Counted from the stretch's first letter, positions 45,324-54,826 are shown. The stretch is DNA of 64,000 bases from Extensimonas perlucida (GCF_007655255.1 NZ_VMYE01000003.1:186001-250000), one strand, 5' to 3'. Numbers and translations: made by a program. Notes: generated from the sequence alone by a model not told the origin.

Positions 45324-45986
45324 ATGAACCCCCACACCGAACGCCTGCTGCTGCCAGGCCCCGCAGGCACGATTGAAGTGGCGCGTGACGTGCCCGCCGC
45401 TGCCGCGCCGCGCGGCGTGGCCGTGATCGCGCACCCGCACCCGCTGTTCGGCGGCACCATGGACAACAAAGTGGTGCAGACGCTGGCGCGCGCCTTCGTG
45501 CAGGCGGGCTGGACGGCGCTGCGCTTCAACTTCCGTGGCGTGGGCGCGAGCAGCGGCACGCACGACGAGGGGCGCGGCGAACTGCAGGACCTGCTCGCCG
45601 TGGTGCAGCAGCTGGCGCCGCCCGCGCAGGATGGCCTGCCGACGCAGCCGCTCGCGCTGGCCGGGTTCTCGTTCGGTGCCTTCGTCACGAGCCACGCGCT
45701 CGCGGCGCTGTGGCCCGAGCGGCGCATCGCGCACGTAGTGCTCGTGGGCACGGCGACCACGCGCTTTGCCGTCGCGCCCGTGCCGCCCGAGGCGCAGCTG
45801 CGCACCCTGGTGCTGCACGGCGAGCAAGACGACGTCGTGCCGCTGGCCAGCGTGCTCGACTGGGCGCGCCCGCAGGCGCTGCCCGTGACGGTGATCCCGG
45901 GTGGCGGGCATTTTTTCCACGGCCAGCTGCCGCTGCTCAAGAGCCTGGTGCTGCGCCACTTGCGCGCGACGGCGGACGACGCCTGA
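45324..45986 (+). CDS. Alpha/beta hydrolase
   Basis: A 220-residue hydrolase-fold protein with nucleophile Ser116 in AGFSFGAF, oxyanion region IAHPHPLFGGTMDNKVV (about 35-50), acid in LHGEQDDVVPL and His in PGGGHFFHG. This sequence type (HPHPLFGGTMDN) is common in Burkholderiales and is annotated only as alpha/beta hydrolase; natural substrate unknown. It precedes dacA. Confidence 0.88.
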   Translation: MNPHTERLLLPGPAGTIEVARDVPAAAAPRGVAVIAHPHPLFGGTMDNKVVQTLARAFVQAGWTALRFNFRGVGASSGTHDEGRGELQDLLAVVQQLAPPAQDGLPTQPLALAGFSFGAFVTSHALAALWPERRIAHVVLVGTATTRFAVAPVPPEAQLRTLVLHGEQDDVVPLASVLDWARPQALPVTVIPGGGHFFHGQLPLLKSLVLRHLRATADDA

Positions 45987-46055
45987 CGGCTGCCCGCGGC
46001 GCTCGCACTGCGCGCCCTTGCGACACCTCCTTCCTTTTTCTGGATTGGTTTTCTC

Positions 46056-47225
46056 ATGCAACGCCTTTTTGCCACCTTCCGCAATTTCGCCCTCGCCCTG
46101 GGCTTGGCCGGCACGACGCTGCTCGCACAGGCGCAGACCCCACAACCGCCCGAAATCGCCGCGCGTGCCTATCTGCTGCTCGACGTGACGGCGCAGCAGA
46201 TGCTCGCGGGCAAGGACATAGACATGCCTGTCGAGCCCGCCTCGCTGACCAAGCTGATGACGGCCTACCTCGTGTTCGACGCGCTGCGCGCCAAAAAGAT
46301 CAACCTGCAGCAAAAGCTGCCCGTGAGCGAGCGCGCCTGGAAGATGCCCGGCTCGCGCATGTTCATCGACCCGAAGATGCAGGTGCCCGTCGATGATCTG
46401 CTCAGCGGCATGATCATCCAGTCAGGCAACGACGCCACCGTGGCGCTCGCCGAAGGCGTGGGCGGCACGGTGGAAAACTTCGTGCGCCTCATGAACGAGC
46501 AGGCCAAGGCGCTGGGCATGAAGAACACCAGCTACAAAAACCCCGAGGGCCTGACCGAACCCGGCCACACCACCACGGCGCGCGACCTCGGCATCCTCGC
46601 GACGCGGCTGATGCACGACTTTCCGCAGTTCATGCACTACTACGCGACCAAGCACTACGCCTACCCCGGCACGCCCGCATCGAACGGCAACAACCGCAAC
46701 CTGCTGCTGTTTCGCGACCCCACGGTCGATGGCCTGAAGACCGGCCACACCGAGGCCGCGGGTTATTGCCTCGTCGCCACGGCGCACCGCGAGGTGCCCA
46801 AGGTCGGGCAGCGCCGCCTGCTGTCGGTGATGCTCGGCGCCGCGAGCGAAAACGCGCGCGCCAACGAGAGCCAGAAGCTGCTCAACTGGGGCTATACCGC
46901 GTTCGACGCCGTCAAGCTGTTCGACGCCGGCCAGCCCGTGGTCACGCCGCCCGTCTGGAAGGGCAAGCAGAGCAACGTGAAGCTCGGCCGCCCCGAGCCC
47001 CTCATCGTCGCCGTGCCTGCGGGCAGCGCAGGCAAGATCGGCACCCAGATCGTGCGCCCAGACCCGCTCGTGGCGCCCATCGCCAAGGGCCAGCAGGTGG
47101 GCACGCTCAAAATCGTGCTCGATGCGCAGCCGCTCAACGAAGTGCCGCTCGTGGCGTTGGACGGCGTGGAGCAGGCCGGCTTCCTGGGCCGCGCCTGGGA
47201 TGCGCTGCGCTTGTGGATCAAGTAA
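46056..47225 (+). CDS. dacA: D-alanyl-D-alanine carboxypeptidase (PBP5/6 type)
   Basis: Low-molecular-weight PBP of 389 residues. Signal peptide (FALALGLAGTTLLAQAQT) is followed by the SXXK Ser63/Lys66 motif (PASLTKLMT), the SGN element in MIIQSGNDATVA and the KTG motif in GLKTGHTEAAGY (about 228). A C-terminal beta-domain ends in an amphipathic tail (GFLGRAWDALRLWIK), probably for membrane association. It trims pentapeptides in the wall. Confidence 0.95.
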   Translation: MQRLFATFRNFALALGLAGTTLLAQAQTPQPPEIAARAYLLLDVTAQQMLAGKDIDMPVEPASLTKLMTAYLVFDALRAKKINLQQKLPVSERAWKMPGSRMFIDPKMQVPVDDLLSGMIIQSGNDATVALAEGVGGTVENFVRLMNEQAKALGMKNTSYKNPEGLTEPGHTTTARDLGILATRLMHDFPQFMHYYATKHYAYPGTPASNGNNRNLLLFRDPTVDGLKTGHTEAAGYCLVATAHREVPKVGQRRLLSVMLGAASENARANESQKLLNWGYTAFDAVKLFDAGQPVVTPPVWKGKQSNVKLGRPEPLIVAVPAGSAGKIGTQIVRPDPLVAPIAKGQQVGTLKIVLDAQPLNEVPLVALDGVEQAGFLGRAWDALRLWIK

Positions 47226-47374
47226 GGCAACGCTGAACGGGCCCGGCGCGCGCCGGGGCGGGCTGCTGCGGCAATGTGGCGGGACGCCAAACTCACGGAA
47301 GCTCCGTCCCGGATCGCTTCTTCAGCGACGAACTCACCTCGTTGCCGCCGGCCCATAGAGCGCTTACACGCGCG

Positions 47375-47543
47375 CTAGGAGCCTGTCGGACTTTGGGCGT
47401 CGAAAGCGAGAATGCGCCCCAGCGAGGCCAGTTTTTGCCGGATTCGCCGCCCCATAGCGGGACTATGGGGCAAGAAGCCGGTGAAAAATGGGCCGCTGCG
47501 GCGCATTCGCAGCCGACGATTCCAAAGTCCGACAGGCTCCTAG
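47375..47543 (+). mobile_element. Family A repeat, copy 3 (full length)
   Basis: Interior 47379-47539, again 161 bp, with GAGCCTGTCGGACTTTGG inverted ends, CTAG on both sides and the GCCCCATAG / CTATGGGGC hairpin. It lies between the convergent dacA and GST genes. It is open in one forward frame (GACRTLGVESENAPQRGQF...), as are copies 1 and 2. A GC-only perfect palindrome CCCGGCGC / GCGCCGGG (47242-47257) lies before it. The rest of 47226-47374 shows no gene. Confidence 0.9.
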
Positions 47544-47692
47544 TGTGCTGCACTGCAAGTAGCCGCACATCATGAAATCGATGGATTCGCGTTCAGGGCA
47601 AGGCGCAAACCGCAGCGATAGCCGTAGCTATCGCGAGGATTTGCAACGCCGCCCTGAGCACGAAGGCGGGATTTCATGTGCAGTTATTTGCA
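47544..47692. repeat. 149-bp imperfect palindrome beside family A copy 3
   Basis: Left arm (from about 47544: TGTGCTGCACTGCAAGTAG ... ATGAAATC) and right arm (GATTTCATGTGCAG...TTTGCAGTGCCGCACA) are complementary with a few mismatches. A perfect centre GATAGC / GCTATC has loop CGTA. The right arm overlaps the last codons and the stop of the GST gene at 47684. A long hairpin of this kind between convergent genes may act as a bidirectional terminator. I see no second copy of it here. Confidence 0.7.
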
Positions 47693-48307
47693 GTGCCGCA
47701 CACCAGGGCGCTCGGCGACGCGGTCGCGCCAGGCCTGCAGCGCGGCAAAGCCTTCGTCGGCGGGCTTGAACTTCATGAGCTTGGCGAATTCGATCGCGCA
47801 AAAGGCCGTGATGTCGGCGATCGTGAAGCGCTCGCCCGCGACCCAGGGCTGGCGCGCGAGCACCTCGTCGAACCAGCCGGCCACCTCGCGCACCTTGCGC
47901 GCCTGCGCGTGGCCGAAGTCGGGGAACTGCGGCTGCTCGAGCGGCGCGAGGCCCGGGTGCGTGTGGCGCACGCAGTTGGCGATGTTGGCAAGCAAATACC
48001 ACTCGGCGCGGCGGTCGGCCATTTCGATGAAGGCACGCTCCTCGAAGTCGCGCCCCATGAGGTTGGGCTCGGGGTGCAGGCCTTCGAGGTAGGTGCAGAT
48101 GGCGCGCGTTTCGGTCAGCACGCGGCCATCGTCGAGTTCGAGCGCGGGCACCTTGGCCAGCGGGCTCTTGGCGCGAAAAGCCTCGCTCTTGTGCTCCTGC
48201 GCGTTGATGTCAACTTCCTTGAGCGCAATGTCGTGGATGCCTTTTTCGGCCAGGAACATGAGCACGCGGCGCGGGTTCGGGGCGCGCGCGGTGGTGTAGA
48301 GCAGCAT
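47684..48307 (-). CDS. Glutathione S-transferase family protein
   Basis: A 207-residue GST. The N-domain begins MLLYTTARAPNPRRVLMFLAEKG, with cis-Pro in LAKVPALEL and LTETRAICTYLE as the glutathione side. Helical C-domain with FTIADITAFCAIEFA. AGGAGA precedes the ATG. The last codons belong to a long palindrome at 47544-47692, so the C-terminus is partly repeat-derived. It lies 35 bases after the next GST in the same direction. Confidence 0.88.
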   Translation of the reverse strand: MLLYTTARAPNPRRVLMFLAEKGIHDIALKEVDINAQEHKSEAFRAKSPLAKVPALELDDGRVLTETRAICTYLEGLHPEPNLMGRDFEERAFIEMADRRAEWYLLANIANCVRHTHPGLAPLEQPQFPDFGHAQARKVREVAGWFDEVLARQPWVAGERFTIADITAFCAIEFAKLMKFKPADEGFAALQAWRDRVAERPGVRHCK

Positions 48308-48342
48308 CGTCGTCTCCTTTTTTGCAAATGAATCGAGGAATA

Positions 48343-49062
48343 TCAGCGTGCCGGCGGCGCGGCGTCTTTGGACTGGCCCATCTCGACCATGCCGCGCGCC
48401 TCTTGCGAGAACTGCGCGGCCTTGTCCTCGCCGTCGCGCGTGAGGTCGATCTTGGATGGCGGGCGCTCGATGCCGCGCTGCACCGCGGGGCGCGCGCGGA
48501 TGGCGTCGCGCCAGCGCTTGAGGTGCGGCAGGTCGTCGATCTCTATGCCCGACCAGCGGTGCGTGCGCACCCAGGCCCAGTTGGCGATGTCGGCGATCGA
48601 GTAGTCGCCCGCAAGGTATTCGTGGTCTTTGAGGTGGCCGTCGAGCACGCGAAACAATCGCTTGCACTCGCCCTGGAAGCGGTCGATCACGGGCGGGATT
48701 TTTTCGGGGAAGTAGCGGTAGAACACGTTCGCCTGGCCCATCATGGGGCCCACGCCGCCCATCTGGAACATCAGCCACTGGATCACGCGCGAACGGCCCT
48801 TGCGGTCGGTGGGCATGAGGCGGCCGGTTTTCTCGGCCAGGTAGATCAGGATCGCGCCGGACTCGAACACGGCAAAGTCGTCCTCATCGTGATCGACGAT
48901 CGCGGGGATGCGGCCGTTGGGGTTGATGGCGAGAAATTCGGGTGACTTCTGCTCGTTCTTGGCTAGGTCGAGCAGCTTGAGCTCGTAGGGCAGGCCGAGC
49001 TCTTCGAGCGCGATCGATGCTTTGTGGCCGTTGGGCGTGCCGGCGGTGTAGAGGTCTATCAT
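48343..49062 (-). CDS. Glutathione S-transferase, YfcG/YghU (nu) type
   Basis: A 239-residue GST. The N-terminus [21 protein letters not shown] and the conserved [18 protein letters not shown] (about 42-60) match the nu class, members of which have disulfide-bond reductase activity on glutathione. The C-domain contains [23 protein letters not shown], also class-typical. The ATG at 49062 is used; 13 further codons upstream do not fit the family. Tandem with another GST. Confidence 0.9.
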   Translation of the reverse strand: MIDLYTAGTPNGHKASIALEELGLPYELKLLDLAKNEQKSPEFLAINPNGRIPAIVDHDEDDFAVFESGAILIYLAEKTGRLMPTDRKGRSRVIQWLMFQMGGVGPMMGQANVFYRYFPEKIPPVIDRFQGECKRLFRVLDGHLKDHEYLAGDYSIADIANWAWVRTHRWSGIEIDDLPHLKRWRDAIRARPAVQRGIERPPSKIDLTRDGEDKAAQFSQEARGMVEMGQSKDAAPPAR

Positions 49063-49194
49063 GGGTTTGCTCCGGTGGGTGGTTGGTGCGGATCGGTGCA
49101 ACGATCATAGTCAAGCCCGTCGATGGATGACCTTCGTATGCCCAAGTGGCTGCGGCGCATGGGCAGTGCAGAGAAGGCGGCCATTGCGTTATAC

Positions 49195-49245
49195 CAGCAA
49201 AAATGGCCGTTTACGCAGATACAGCAAGCACAAGCAGCTACTGTT
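49195..49245 (-). repeat. Family C short repeat, copy 5 (supplies the MFS stop codon)
   Basis: On the minus strand it reads CAGTAGCTGCTTGTGCTTGC then TGTATCTGCGTAAACGGCC. The TAG of this core is the stop codon of the MFS transporter gene (49238-49240), as at mpl. The right arm is decayed. Confidence 0.5.
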
Positions 49246-50443
49246 TTACAAGCATCCGCTGGCGCGCGACGAGCCACAGCAAGCCCAGCGCCACGAGCGC
49301 GATGGGCGCGAGCGAGCCGTAGTTGAGCAGCACCCAGCCCTGCGTGGTCACGAGCGCCCCCGAGGAGAACGAGGTCACGGCCATGGTGGCGAAGACGAAG
49401 AAGTTGATCGCCGCCTGGGCGCGGTCTTTTTCTTCGGGGCGATAGGCCTGCACGGCGAGCGTGGTGCTGCCCGTGAACAGAAAGTTCCAGCCCACGCCGA
49501 GCAAAAACAGCGCCACACCGAAATGCCGCAGCTCCAACCCCAGCAGCGCCACGCCCACGCAGGCAAGGTTGAGCAGCACGCCCACGGCCATGATGCGCAC
49601 GGCACCCCAGCGCTCGATCAGGCGCCCCGTGAAGAAGCCCGGCGCGAACATGCCGATCACGTGCCACTGCAGCACCTGGGCCGCGTCGTCGAAGCTGAAG
49701 CCGCAGACCTGCATGGCCAGCGGCGTCGCGGCCATGAGCAGGTTCATGACACCGTAGCCCAGCGCCGCACCGAGCACGGCCACGGCAAACGCCGGCGCGC
49801 GCAGCAGCTCGGCCACGCTGCGGCCTGCGGCAGGAACTGCGGCGGCCGCGCCGCTCTGCGCGTTGGACAGCGCCTTGGACTGCGCAGCCACAGGAAAGCG
49901 TATGCCCGCCATGCAGGCCATGGACAGCAGCGCCACGCCGACCAGCGCCAGGTACGCGCCCGCAAAAGGCACAGCAAACAGCGTGCGCGTGACGCGCGCC
50001 AGGTAGGGCCCGGCCACGGCGCCGATCAGGCCGCCCGCCAGCACGAGAGAGACGGCGCGCTCGCGCGCGTGCGGCGGCGCCAGCTCGACCGCGGCAAAGC
50101 GGTACAGCTGCGCATTGGCGTTGTAGTACCCCGCCACCACGGTGGCCGCGCACAGCAGCCAGAACTGCCGGCCCACCGCCGCCCAGGCGCACAGCAGCGC
50201 CGACAGCAGCGCCACCAGCAGCCCCGCCTGGAACGAAGCCTTGCGCCCCCACAGCGCCTGGCTGCGCGCCACCAGCGCGGTCGAAAGCGCCCCGCCGACC
50301 ACATAGCCCATCACCGGCAGCGTGGCCATCCAGCCCTGCGGCGCAAGCTCCAGCCCCACAAGCCCATTGATGGCGATGAAGACGACGTTGTTGGTCAGGA
50401 AAAGACCCTGGCACAGGGTCAGCAGCGCAAGGTTCTTATTCAT
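49238..50443 (-). CDS. MFS transporter
   Basis: A 401-residue protein with twelve hydrophobic segments in two halves. A LWGRKASFQAG loop (about 67-77) between segments 2 and 3 is the MFS motif A region. Substrate unknown. ATG at 50443 is preceded by a possible TTG. The last codons and stop belong to a family C repeat. Confidence 0.85.
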   Translation of the reverse strand: MNKNLALLTLCQGLFLTNNVVFIAINGLVGLELAPQGWMATLPVMGYVVGGALSTALVARSQALWGRKASFQAGLLVALLSALLCAWAAVGRQFWLLCAATVVAGYYNANAQLYRFAAVELAPPHARERAVSLVLAGGLIGAVAGPYLARVTRTLFAVPFAGAYLALVGVALLSMACMAGIRFPVAAQSKALSNAQSGAAAAVPAAGRSVAELLRAPAFAVAVLGAALGYGVMNLLMAATPLAMQVCGFSFDDAAQVLQWHVIGMFAPGFFTGRLIERWGAVRIMAVGVLLNLACVGVALLGLELRHFGVALFLLGVGWNFLFTGSTTLAVQAYRPEEKDRAQAAINFFVFATMAVTSFSSGALVTTQGWVLLNYGSLAPIALVALGLLWLVARQRMLVKQ

Positions 50444-50479
50444 GGGCAAGAGGATGGATTGCGGGGCGGCACGTGTTTT

Positions 50480-52945
50480 TCAGCCCGCCGCACTCAGTGT
50501 CCGTGTTTGCGCTTCGAACTCCGGCAGCGGCACGGGGCGGCCGAAGTGGTAGCCCTGGTAGGCGTGGCAGCCCACGCGGGCCAGAAACTCGCGCTGCGCT
50601 GCGGTCTCCACGCCCTCGGCGATCACGCCCAGGCCCATGGTCTGCGCAAGGGCGACGATGGACTGCGCGAGCGCCGCGGCGCTAGGGTCGCTGAGCACGT
50701 CGCGCACGAACGATTGGTCGATCTTGAGCTGATCGAGCGGCAGGCGCCGCAGGTAGGCGAGCGAGGAATAGCCCGTGCCGAAGTCGTCGAGCGCAAAGCG
50801 CACGCCGCGCGCCTTGAGGGTCTGCATTTTGTCGATCGCGTCTTCGACGTTGGTCACCAGCATGCTCTCGGTGAGCTCGAGCTTGAGGCGCTGCGGATTC
50901 GCGCCCGTTTCATCGAGCACCTGCAGCACCTGTTCGACGAAGTCTGCCTGGCGCAGCTGCTGTGCGCTGAGGTTGACCGCGAGCGTGAGCTGCGCCATTT
51001 CGGGCTGCGCAGCCCATGCGGCGAGCTGCGCGCAGGCCGCGCGCAGCACCCACTGGCCTATGGGCAGGATCAGGCCCGTTGTTTCGGCCAGCGGGATGAA
51101 GGCGGCGGGCGAGACCATGCCGCGCTGCGGGTGCTGCCAGCGCAGCAGCACCTCGGCGCCCGTGACACGCCCTGCGCCATCGACCTGCAGCTGGTAGTGC
51201 AGTGCGAGCTGGCCCTGCGGCAAGGCCTCGCGCAGGTCTTTTTCGAGCGCCACGCGCTCGCGCACGGCCTGGGCCATCTCGGCGTCGAAAAAACGCAGCG
51301 CGTTGCGCCCGGCGTCCTTGGCCTGGTACAGCGCCACGTCGGCCTGCTTGAACAGCTCGTCCACCGACACGCCGCGTCCGCGCAGCAACGTGGCGCCTAT
51401 GCTCGCGGTACAGCGAAAAACCATATCGCCCAGCTGGTAGTTCTGGCCCAGGGCTTCGAGCATGCGCGCACCCACGGCCTCGACGTGCTGCACGATGGCC
51501 GCTTCACTCGCGGCCTGCAGGGGCAACAGCACCATGAATTCATCGCCGCCCGCACGCGCCACCACGTCCTCGGGACGCACGGCGGCGCGCAGGCGCTGCG
51601 CCGCCTGCTGCAGCAACATGTCGCCCATGTCGTGCCCGGCGGTTTCGTTGATGGCCTTGAAGTCGTCGAGGTCGATGAACAGCAGCGCGCCGCAAAAGCC
51701 GCTTTCGCAGGCGCTGCCGCTGCAGCACGCCATGGTCTGGCGCAGGCGCTCGAGCAGCTGCGTGCGGTTGGGCAGGCCCGTCAGGGCGTCGAAATAGGCG
51801 AGCCGGTGGACCTGCTCCTGTGCCTGCTTGCGCTCGGTGATGTCGGCGTAAATGCCCAGCACGCCCGAGACCTGGCCTGCAGCGTCGCGCAGCGGCACCT
51901 TGGAGGTGCTGAGCCAGATGGTGCGGCCCTCGGGCGTGGTCTGTGGTTCTTCGTAGTCGAGCTTGGGCTGGCCGCTGGTCATGACCCGCTGATCGTCGGC
52001 ACGGTAGGCATGGGCCTGAGCGCGCCAGGGCATCTCATCATCGGTCTTGCCCACCAGCTCCTCGGGCGCGGACGCGCCGGCATCGTGCGCGAACCGGGGG
52101 TTGCAACCCATGATGCGCGAGTCGCGGTCTTTCCAGAACACGCGGATCGGCGCGTTGTCGATCACGGAAGCGAGCAGTTCTTTTTGCGCGCGCAGCGCCT
52201 CGAGATGGCGCTGCTGCTGCGCGAGCAGGCGGGCGAGCTGGTCCGTCATTGCGTTCACGCCGCGCTGCAGCAGCCCGAGCTCGTCCTCGGCCGTGACGGG
52301 TATGCGCGCATCGAGCTCGCCCTGCTCGACGCGCTCCAGCACCTGCAGCGACAGCGCAACGCGCCGCGTGATCAGCCGCTGCGCAAACAGCACGATGCCT
52401 GCGGAGGTGAGCACGATGAACATCAGCGAGCCCACCAGCCCGCCCCAGGCGATGGCGCGTTGCGTGGCCGCGAGCGGCGCGGTGCTCACCGTGAGCACCG
52501 TGGTGTAGATGGGCGCGGTATCGGCGGCGCTGCGCGGACGCAGCACAAAGGTGAGCGCATCGCCCTGCGTGACGAAGCGATCCTCGGGCGCATCCGGCGC
52601 CAGCCACGCAGCCTCGAAGCCCGGCAACTGCACGGCCAGGCGCCCGAGCTGCGCCGGGTTGCTCGCCACGATGACGCGGCCATTGCCGCCGATCACCATA
52701 CCCTCGAGATACGGCAGACCCACCAGGTCGGACATGATGGAAGGCCGCGCCACCATCCCCAGGGGCAGCTCTTCGGCCGCGATCATGTGCCCGATCTGGT
52801 GTAGGCGTGCATAGGTGCGCTCGGCAATCGAGTGGCTGAAGCGGTCGATATAGAACCAACCGAGCGCACCGAAGGCCAGCACTTCGATCGCGACCACTAC
52901 GAGCGCAATGCGAGCGATCAAACCGAAGCGAATCTTGCTCATCAT
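50480..52945 (-). CDS. Membrane-bound PAS-GGDEF-EAL signalling protein
   Basis: A c-di-GMP enzyme of 821 residues. A periplasmic sensor lies between two membrane helices (about 8-30 and 165-190), then HAMP (about 190-240), PAS (about 260-375), GGDEF (about 385-545) and EAL (about 560-815) domains. The GGDEF site is intact (ARAGGDEFMVLL). The EAL motif reads EVL (GAEVLLRWQHP); DDFGTGYSS, KIDQSFV and the QGYHFGRP end are present. It may both make and break c-di-GMP. The EVL form is common in active phosphodiesterases. Confidence 0.93.
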   Translation of the reverse strand: MMSKIRFGLIARIALVVVAIEVLAFGALGWFYIDRFSHSIAERTYARLHQIGHMIAAEELPLGMVARPSIMSDLVGLPYLEGMVIGGNGRVIVASNPAQLGRLAVQLPGFEAAWLAPDAPEDRFVTQGDALTFVLRPRSAADTAPIYTTVLTVSTAPLAATQRAIAWGGLVGSLMFIVLTSAGIVLFAQRLITRRVALSLQVLERVEQGELDARIPVTAEDELGLLQRGVNAMTDQLARLLAQQQRHLEALRAQKELLASVIDNAPIRVFWKDRDSRIMGCNPRFAHDAGASAPEELVGKTDDEMPWRAQAHAYRADDQRVMTSGQPKLDYEEPQTTPEGRTIWLSTSKVPLRDAAGQVSGVLGIYADITERKQAQEQVHRLAYFDALTGLPNRTQLLERLRQTMACCSGSACESGFCGALLFIDLDDFKAINETAGHDMGDMLLQQAAQRLRAAVRPEDVVARAGGDEFMVLLPLQAASEAAIVQHVEAVGARMLEALGQNYQLGDMVFRCTASIGATLLRGRGVSVDELFKQADVALYQAKDAGRNALRFFDAEMAQAVRERVALEKDLREALPQGQLALHYQLQVDGAGRVTGAEVLLRWQHPQRGMVSPAAFIPLAETTGLILPIGQWVLRAACAQLAAWAAQPEMAQLTLAVNLSAQQLRQADFVEQVLQVLDETGANPQRLKLELTESMLVTNVEDAIDKMQTLKARGVRFALDDFGTGYSSLAYLRRLPLDQLKIDQSFVRDVLSDPSAAALAQSIVALAQTMGLGVIAEGVETAAQREFLARVGCHAYQGYHFGRPVPLPEFEAQTRTLSAAG

Positions 52946-52957
52946 GCGTTTTGTGGC

Positions 52958-54232
52958 TCAAGGCGCATAGTGCGGCATGGCGGCCAGGGGTTCGAGCCGC
53001 GCCCCGCCTTCGGGCGCGTAACGCACCTGCGCGGGCGGCAGGTGGCCGAGGATCACCTGGCTCAACTCGGGCCGGTCGGGGCGCGGCTTCCAGGTGGCGA
53101 TGTAGATGGTCTGCTGCAGGTGGTGGCTCTGCGGGTCCATGTAGGCGTCGTCGTGCTGCATGCGCTCGCGCGCGCTCCAGCGCATGCCCTCAAGCGCACG
53201 GATCAGTGCATGGTTGTCAGTGCTGCCGGTGCGTTCGATGGCCGTAAGCAGCGCCTTGGTGGCCAGGTAGGCGGCGTGGGTCACGTCGCCGGGATAGGGC
53301 AGCCGCTGGGTGTGGCGATAGCGTTCGCGGTAGCGCGCCACGAATTGCGCCGTGCCCGGCGTGTCGAGGTTCCAGGCCCAGGTGGTGCCGTAGAGCGGGC
53401 GCGGCGTGCCGGGCGCGGGGTAGAGTTCCTCCCAATCGACCTCGCCGACGACCCAGGACTGCGCCTCGAACACTGCGGGGTCGATGTGCGCGAACAGGCG
53501 GATCTGGTTGCTGCCGCTCACGTTCACCGCCACCACCTCAGCAGCCATGGCCGCGACCTGCCGCAGCGCGCCCGCCGGGTCGGGCAGCGCCACCGGCACC
53601 ATGACTTCACCCACCACACTGCCGCCATACTCGGCCACGATGGCGCGCGAGGCGGCGGCGTTGCTGCGGCCCCAGTCGTTATCTTCGGTCAGCAGCACGA
53701 CGCGCTTGCCCGGGCGCTGCGCCAGCGCGTACTGCAGCAGGGCGCGGTTGAAATTGGCGCCGTTGGCATCGAAGCTGAACTTGCTGCGGTGCGCGTTTTC
53801 GACCGCTTCGGACGGCGCCGACGAATTGGTGTTGATGAACAGCACGCCGTACTGCTGGCAGACCGCGGACATGCTCGCGGCCACGCCCGAATCGATGGCG
53901 CCGAGCAGAAAGCCCACCTTGCTTTCGGTGATGAGCTGCTGCGCCACCTGCGCCGCGCGCGCCTTGTCGAGCGTGGGATCGCGCGCGACCAGCACCACCT
54001 CGCGCCCGAGCACGCCGCCGCGCGCGTTGAACTCCTCCACCGCCATCTCGGCGCCGCGCCGGTCCGCCTCGGCATGCAGCGCAAAGCGCCCGCTCGTGGG
54101 CGCAACGTGCGCGATCACGAGCGGCGCTTTGGCGGCCCCAGGCACCGCCGCAGACGTCTGCGCCCACCCCATGCAGGCCACGAGCAGGCCCATGCCCAGC
54201 AAAACCCCCAAACGTAAAAATGTCTTTTTCAC
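52958..54232 (-). CDS. Periplasmic ligand-binding protein (LivK type)
   Basis: A 424-residue solute-binding protein of the branched-chain amino acid ABC class. The start is a GTG (54232) giving VKKTFLRLGVLLGMGLLVACMGWAQ, a signal peptide whose VACM may be a lipobox-like site. LVIAHVAPTSGRFALHAEADRRGAEMAVEEFNARGG opens the binding lobe; further motifs are NTNSSAPSEAV and YPGDVTHAAYLATKALL. No permease or ATPase genes are near, so it is an orphan receptor. The Shine-Dalgarno is poor; two 19-bp repeats lie just upstream. Confidence 0.8.
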   Translation of the reverse strand: MKKTFLRLGVLLGMGLLVACMGWAQTSAAVPGAAKAPLVIAHVAPTSGRFALHAEADRRGAEMAVEEFNARGGVLGREVVLVARDPTLDKARAAQVAQQLITESKVGFLLGAIDSGVAASMSAVCQQYGVLFINTNSSAPSEAVENAHRSKFSFDANGANFNRALLQYALAQRPGKRVVLLTEDNDWGRSNAAASRAIVAEYGGSVVGEVMVPVALPDPAGALRQVAAMAAEVVAVNVSGSNQIRLFAHIDPAVFEAQSWVVGEVDWEELYPAPGTPRPLYGTTWAWNLDTPGTAQFVARYRERYRHTQRLPYPGDVTHAAYLATKALLTAIERTGSTDNHALIRALEGMRWSARERMQHDDAYMDPQSHHLQQTIYIATWKPRPDRPELSQVILGHLPPAQVRYAPEGGARLEPLAAMPHYAP

Positions 54233-54245
54233 GATGGCTGCGAGT

Positions 54246-54283
54246 TTAACCAGCGGTAACTGCGTTAACCAGCGGTAACTGCG
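54246..54283 (+). repeat. 19-bp tandem direct repeat upstream of the binding-protein gene
   Basis: TTAACCAGCGGTAACTGCG occurs twice without a gap, both copies perfect. It ends 14 bases upstream of the GTG start of the LivK-like gene (read on the minus strand). A possible operator pair, or a recent duplication; the half-palindrome TTAACC / GGTAA hints at a binding site. Confidence 0.7.
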
Positions 54284-54373
54284 GCGCGAAACTCCTGATC
54301 CGCATCCGCTCCTTGCAGGCACATTTGCTTTGACCTGGGTAAAACTCCCTGCTACTGCGCCAACGGCCGTTTT

Positions 54374-54826
54374 TTACCCCATGCGCGCAATGCGTATCGC
54401 CAGCACCTCGCCGCTCACGCAGCGCTCGCCGTCGCTCAGGAGGTCGGTGTGCACCAGGTACTTGCGCCCTTCGACCTTGGCGATGCGCGCGCGCAGTTCC
54501 ACCTCGCGCATGGGCACGGGCTTGTGGTATTTGATCGTCATCGTGCCCGTGACCATGAAAAGATCGGGGTCGAACACGTCGTCATGCCCGGCCTGGCGGT
54601 TGGCATAGGCGACGGCGGCGTTGAGCGAGTGGCAGTCGATCAGGCTCGCCGAAATGCCACCATAGAGGAAGTTGGGCGGGCCGGTCATGTAGTCCTTGGG
54701 CGTCCAGCGGCAGACGACTTCGTCGCCCTCCCACAAACTGTGGATTTGCAACCCGTAGGGGTTGTCCGGCCCGCAGCCGAAGCAGTAGTTGGGGCGGAGT
54801 TTTTCTTGGATGTAAGCGCCGGTCAT
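54374..54826 (-). CDS. PaaI-like hotdog thioesterase
   Basis: A 150-residue hotdog-fold protein. NYCFGCGPDNPYGLQIHSLW and PPNFLYGGISASLIDCHSLNAAV match the YiiD/PaaI acyl-CoA thioesterase group, with the Asp-His/Glu region in the GGISASLIDCHS block. It probably hydrolyses an intermediate of the acyl-CoA cluster it belongs to. ATG at 54826 gives a normal length. It starts the cluster's 3' side on the minus strand. Confidence 0.8.
   Translation of the reverse strand: MTGAYIQEKLRPNYCFGCGPDNPYGLQIHSLWEGDEVVCRWTPKDYMTGPPNFLYGGISASLIDCHSLNAAVAYANRQAGHDDVFDPDLFMVTGTMTIKYHKPVPMREVELRARIAKVEGRKYLVHTDLLSDGERCVSGEVLAIRIARMG

Noticed and set aside
49123-49326. Small plus-strand frame MDDLRMPKWLRRMGSAEK...
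   Set aside because: It spans a family C repeat and the end of the MFS gene; no conserved motif.
48322-52804. Very long plus-strand frames opposite the GST, MFS and GGDEF genes
   Set aside because: They are antisense to genes with clear motifs; GC bias keeps them open. Residue use (His/Arg/Gln rich) is not protein-like.
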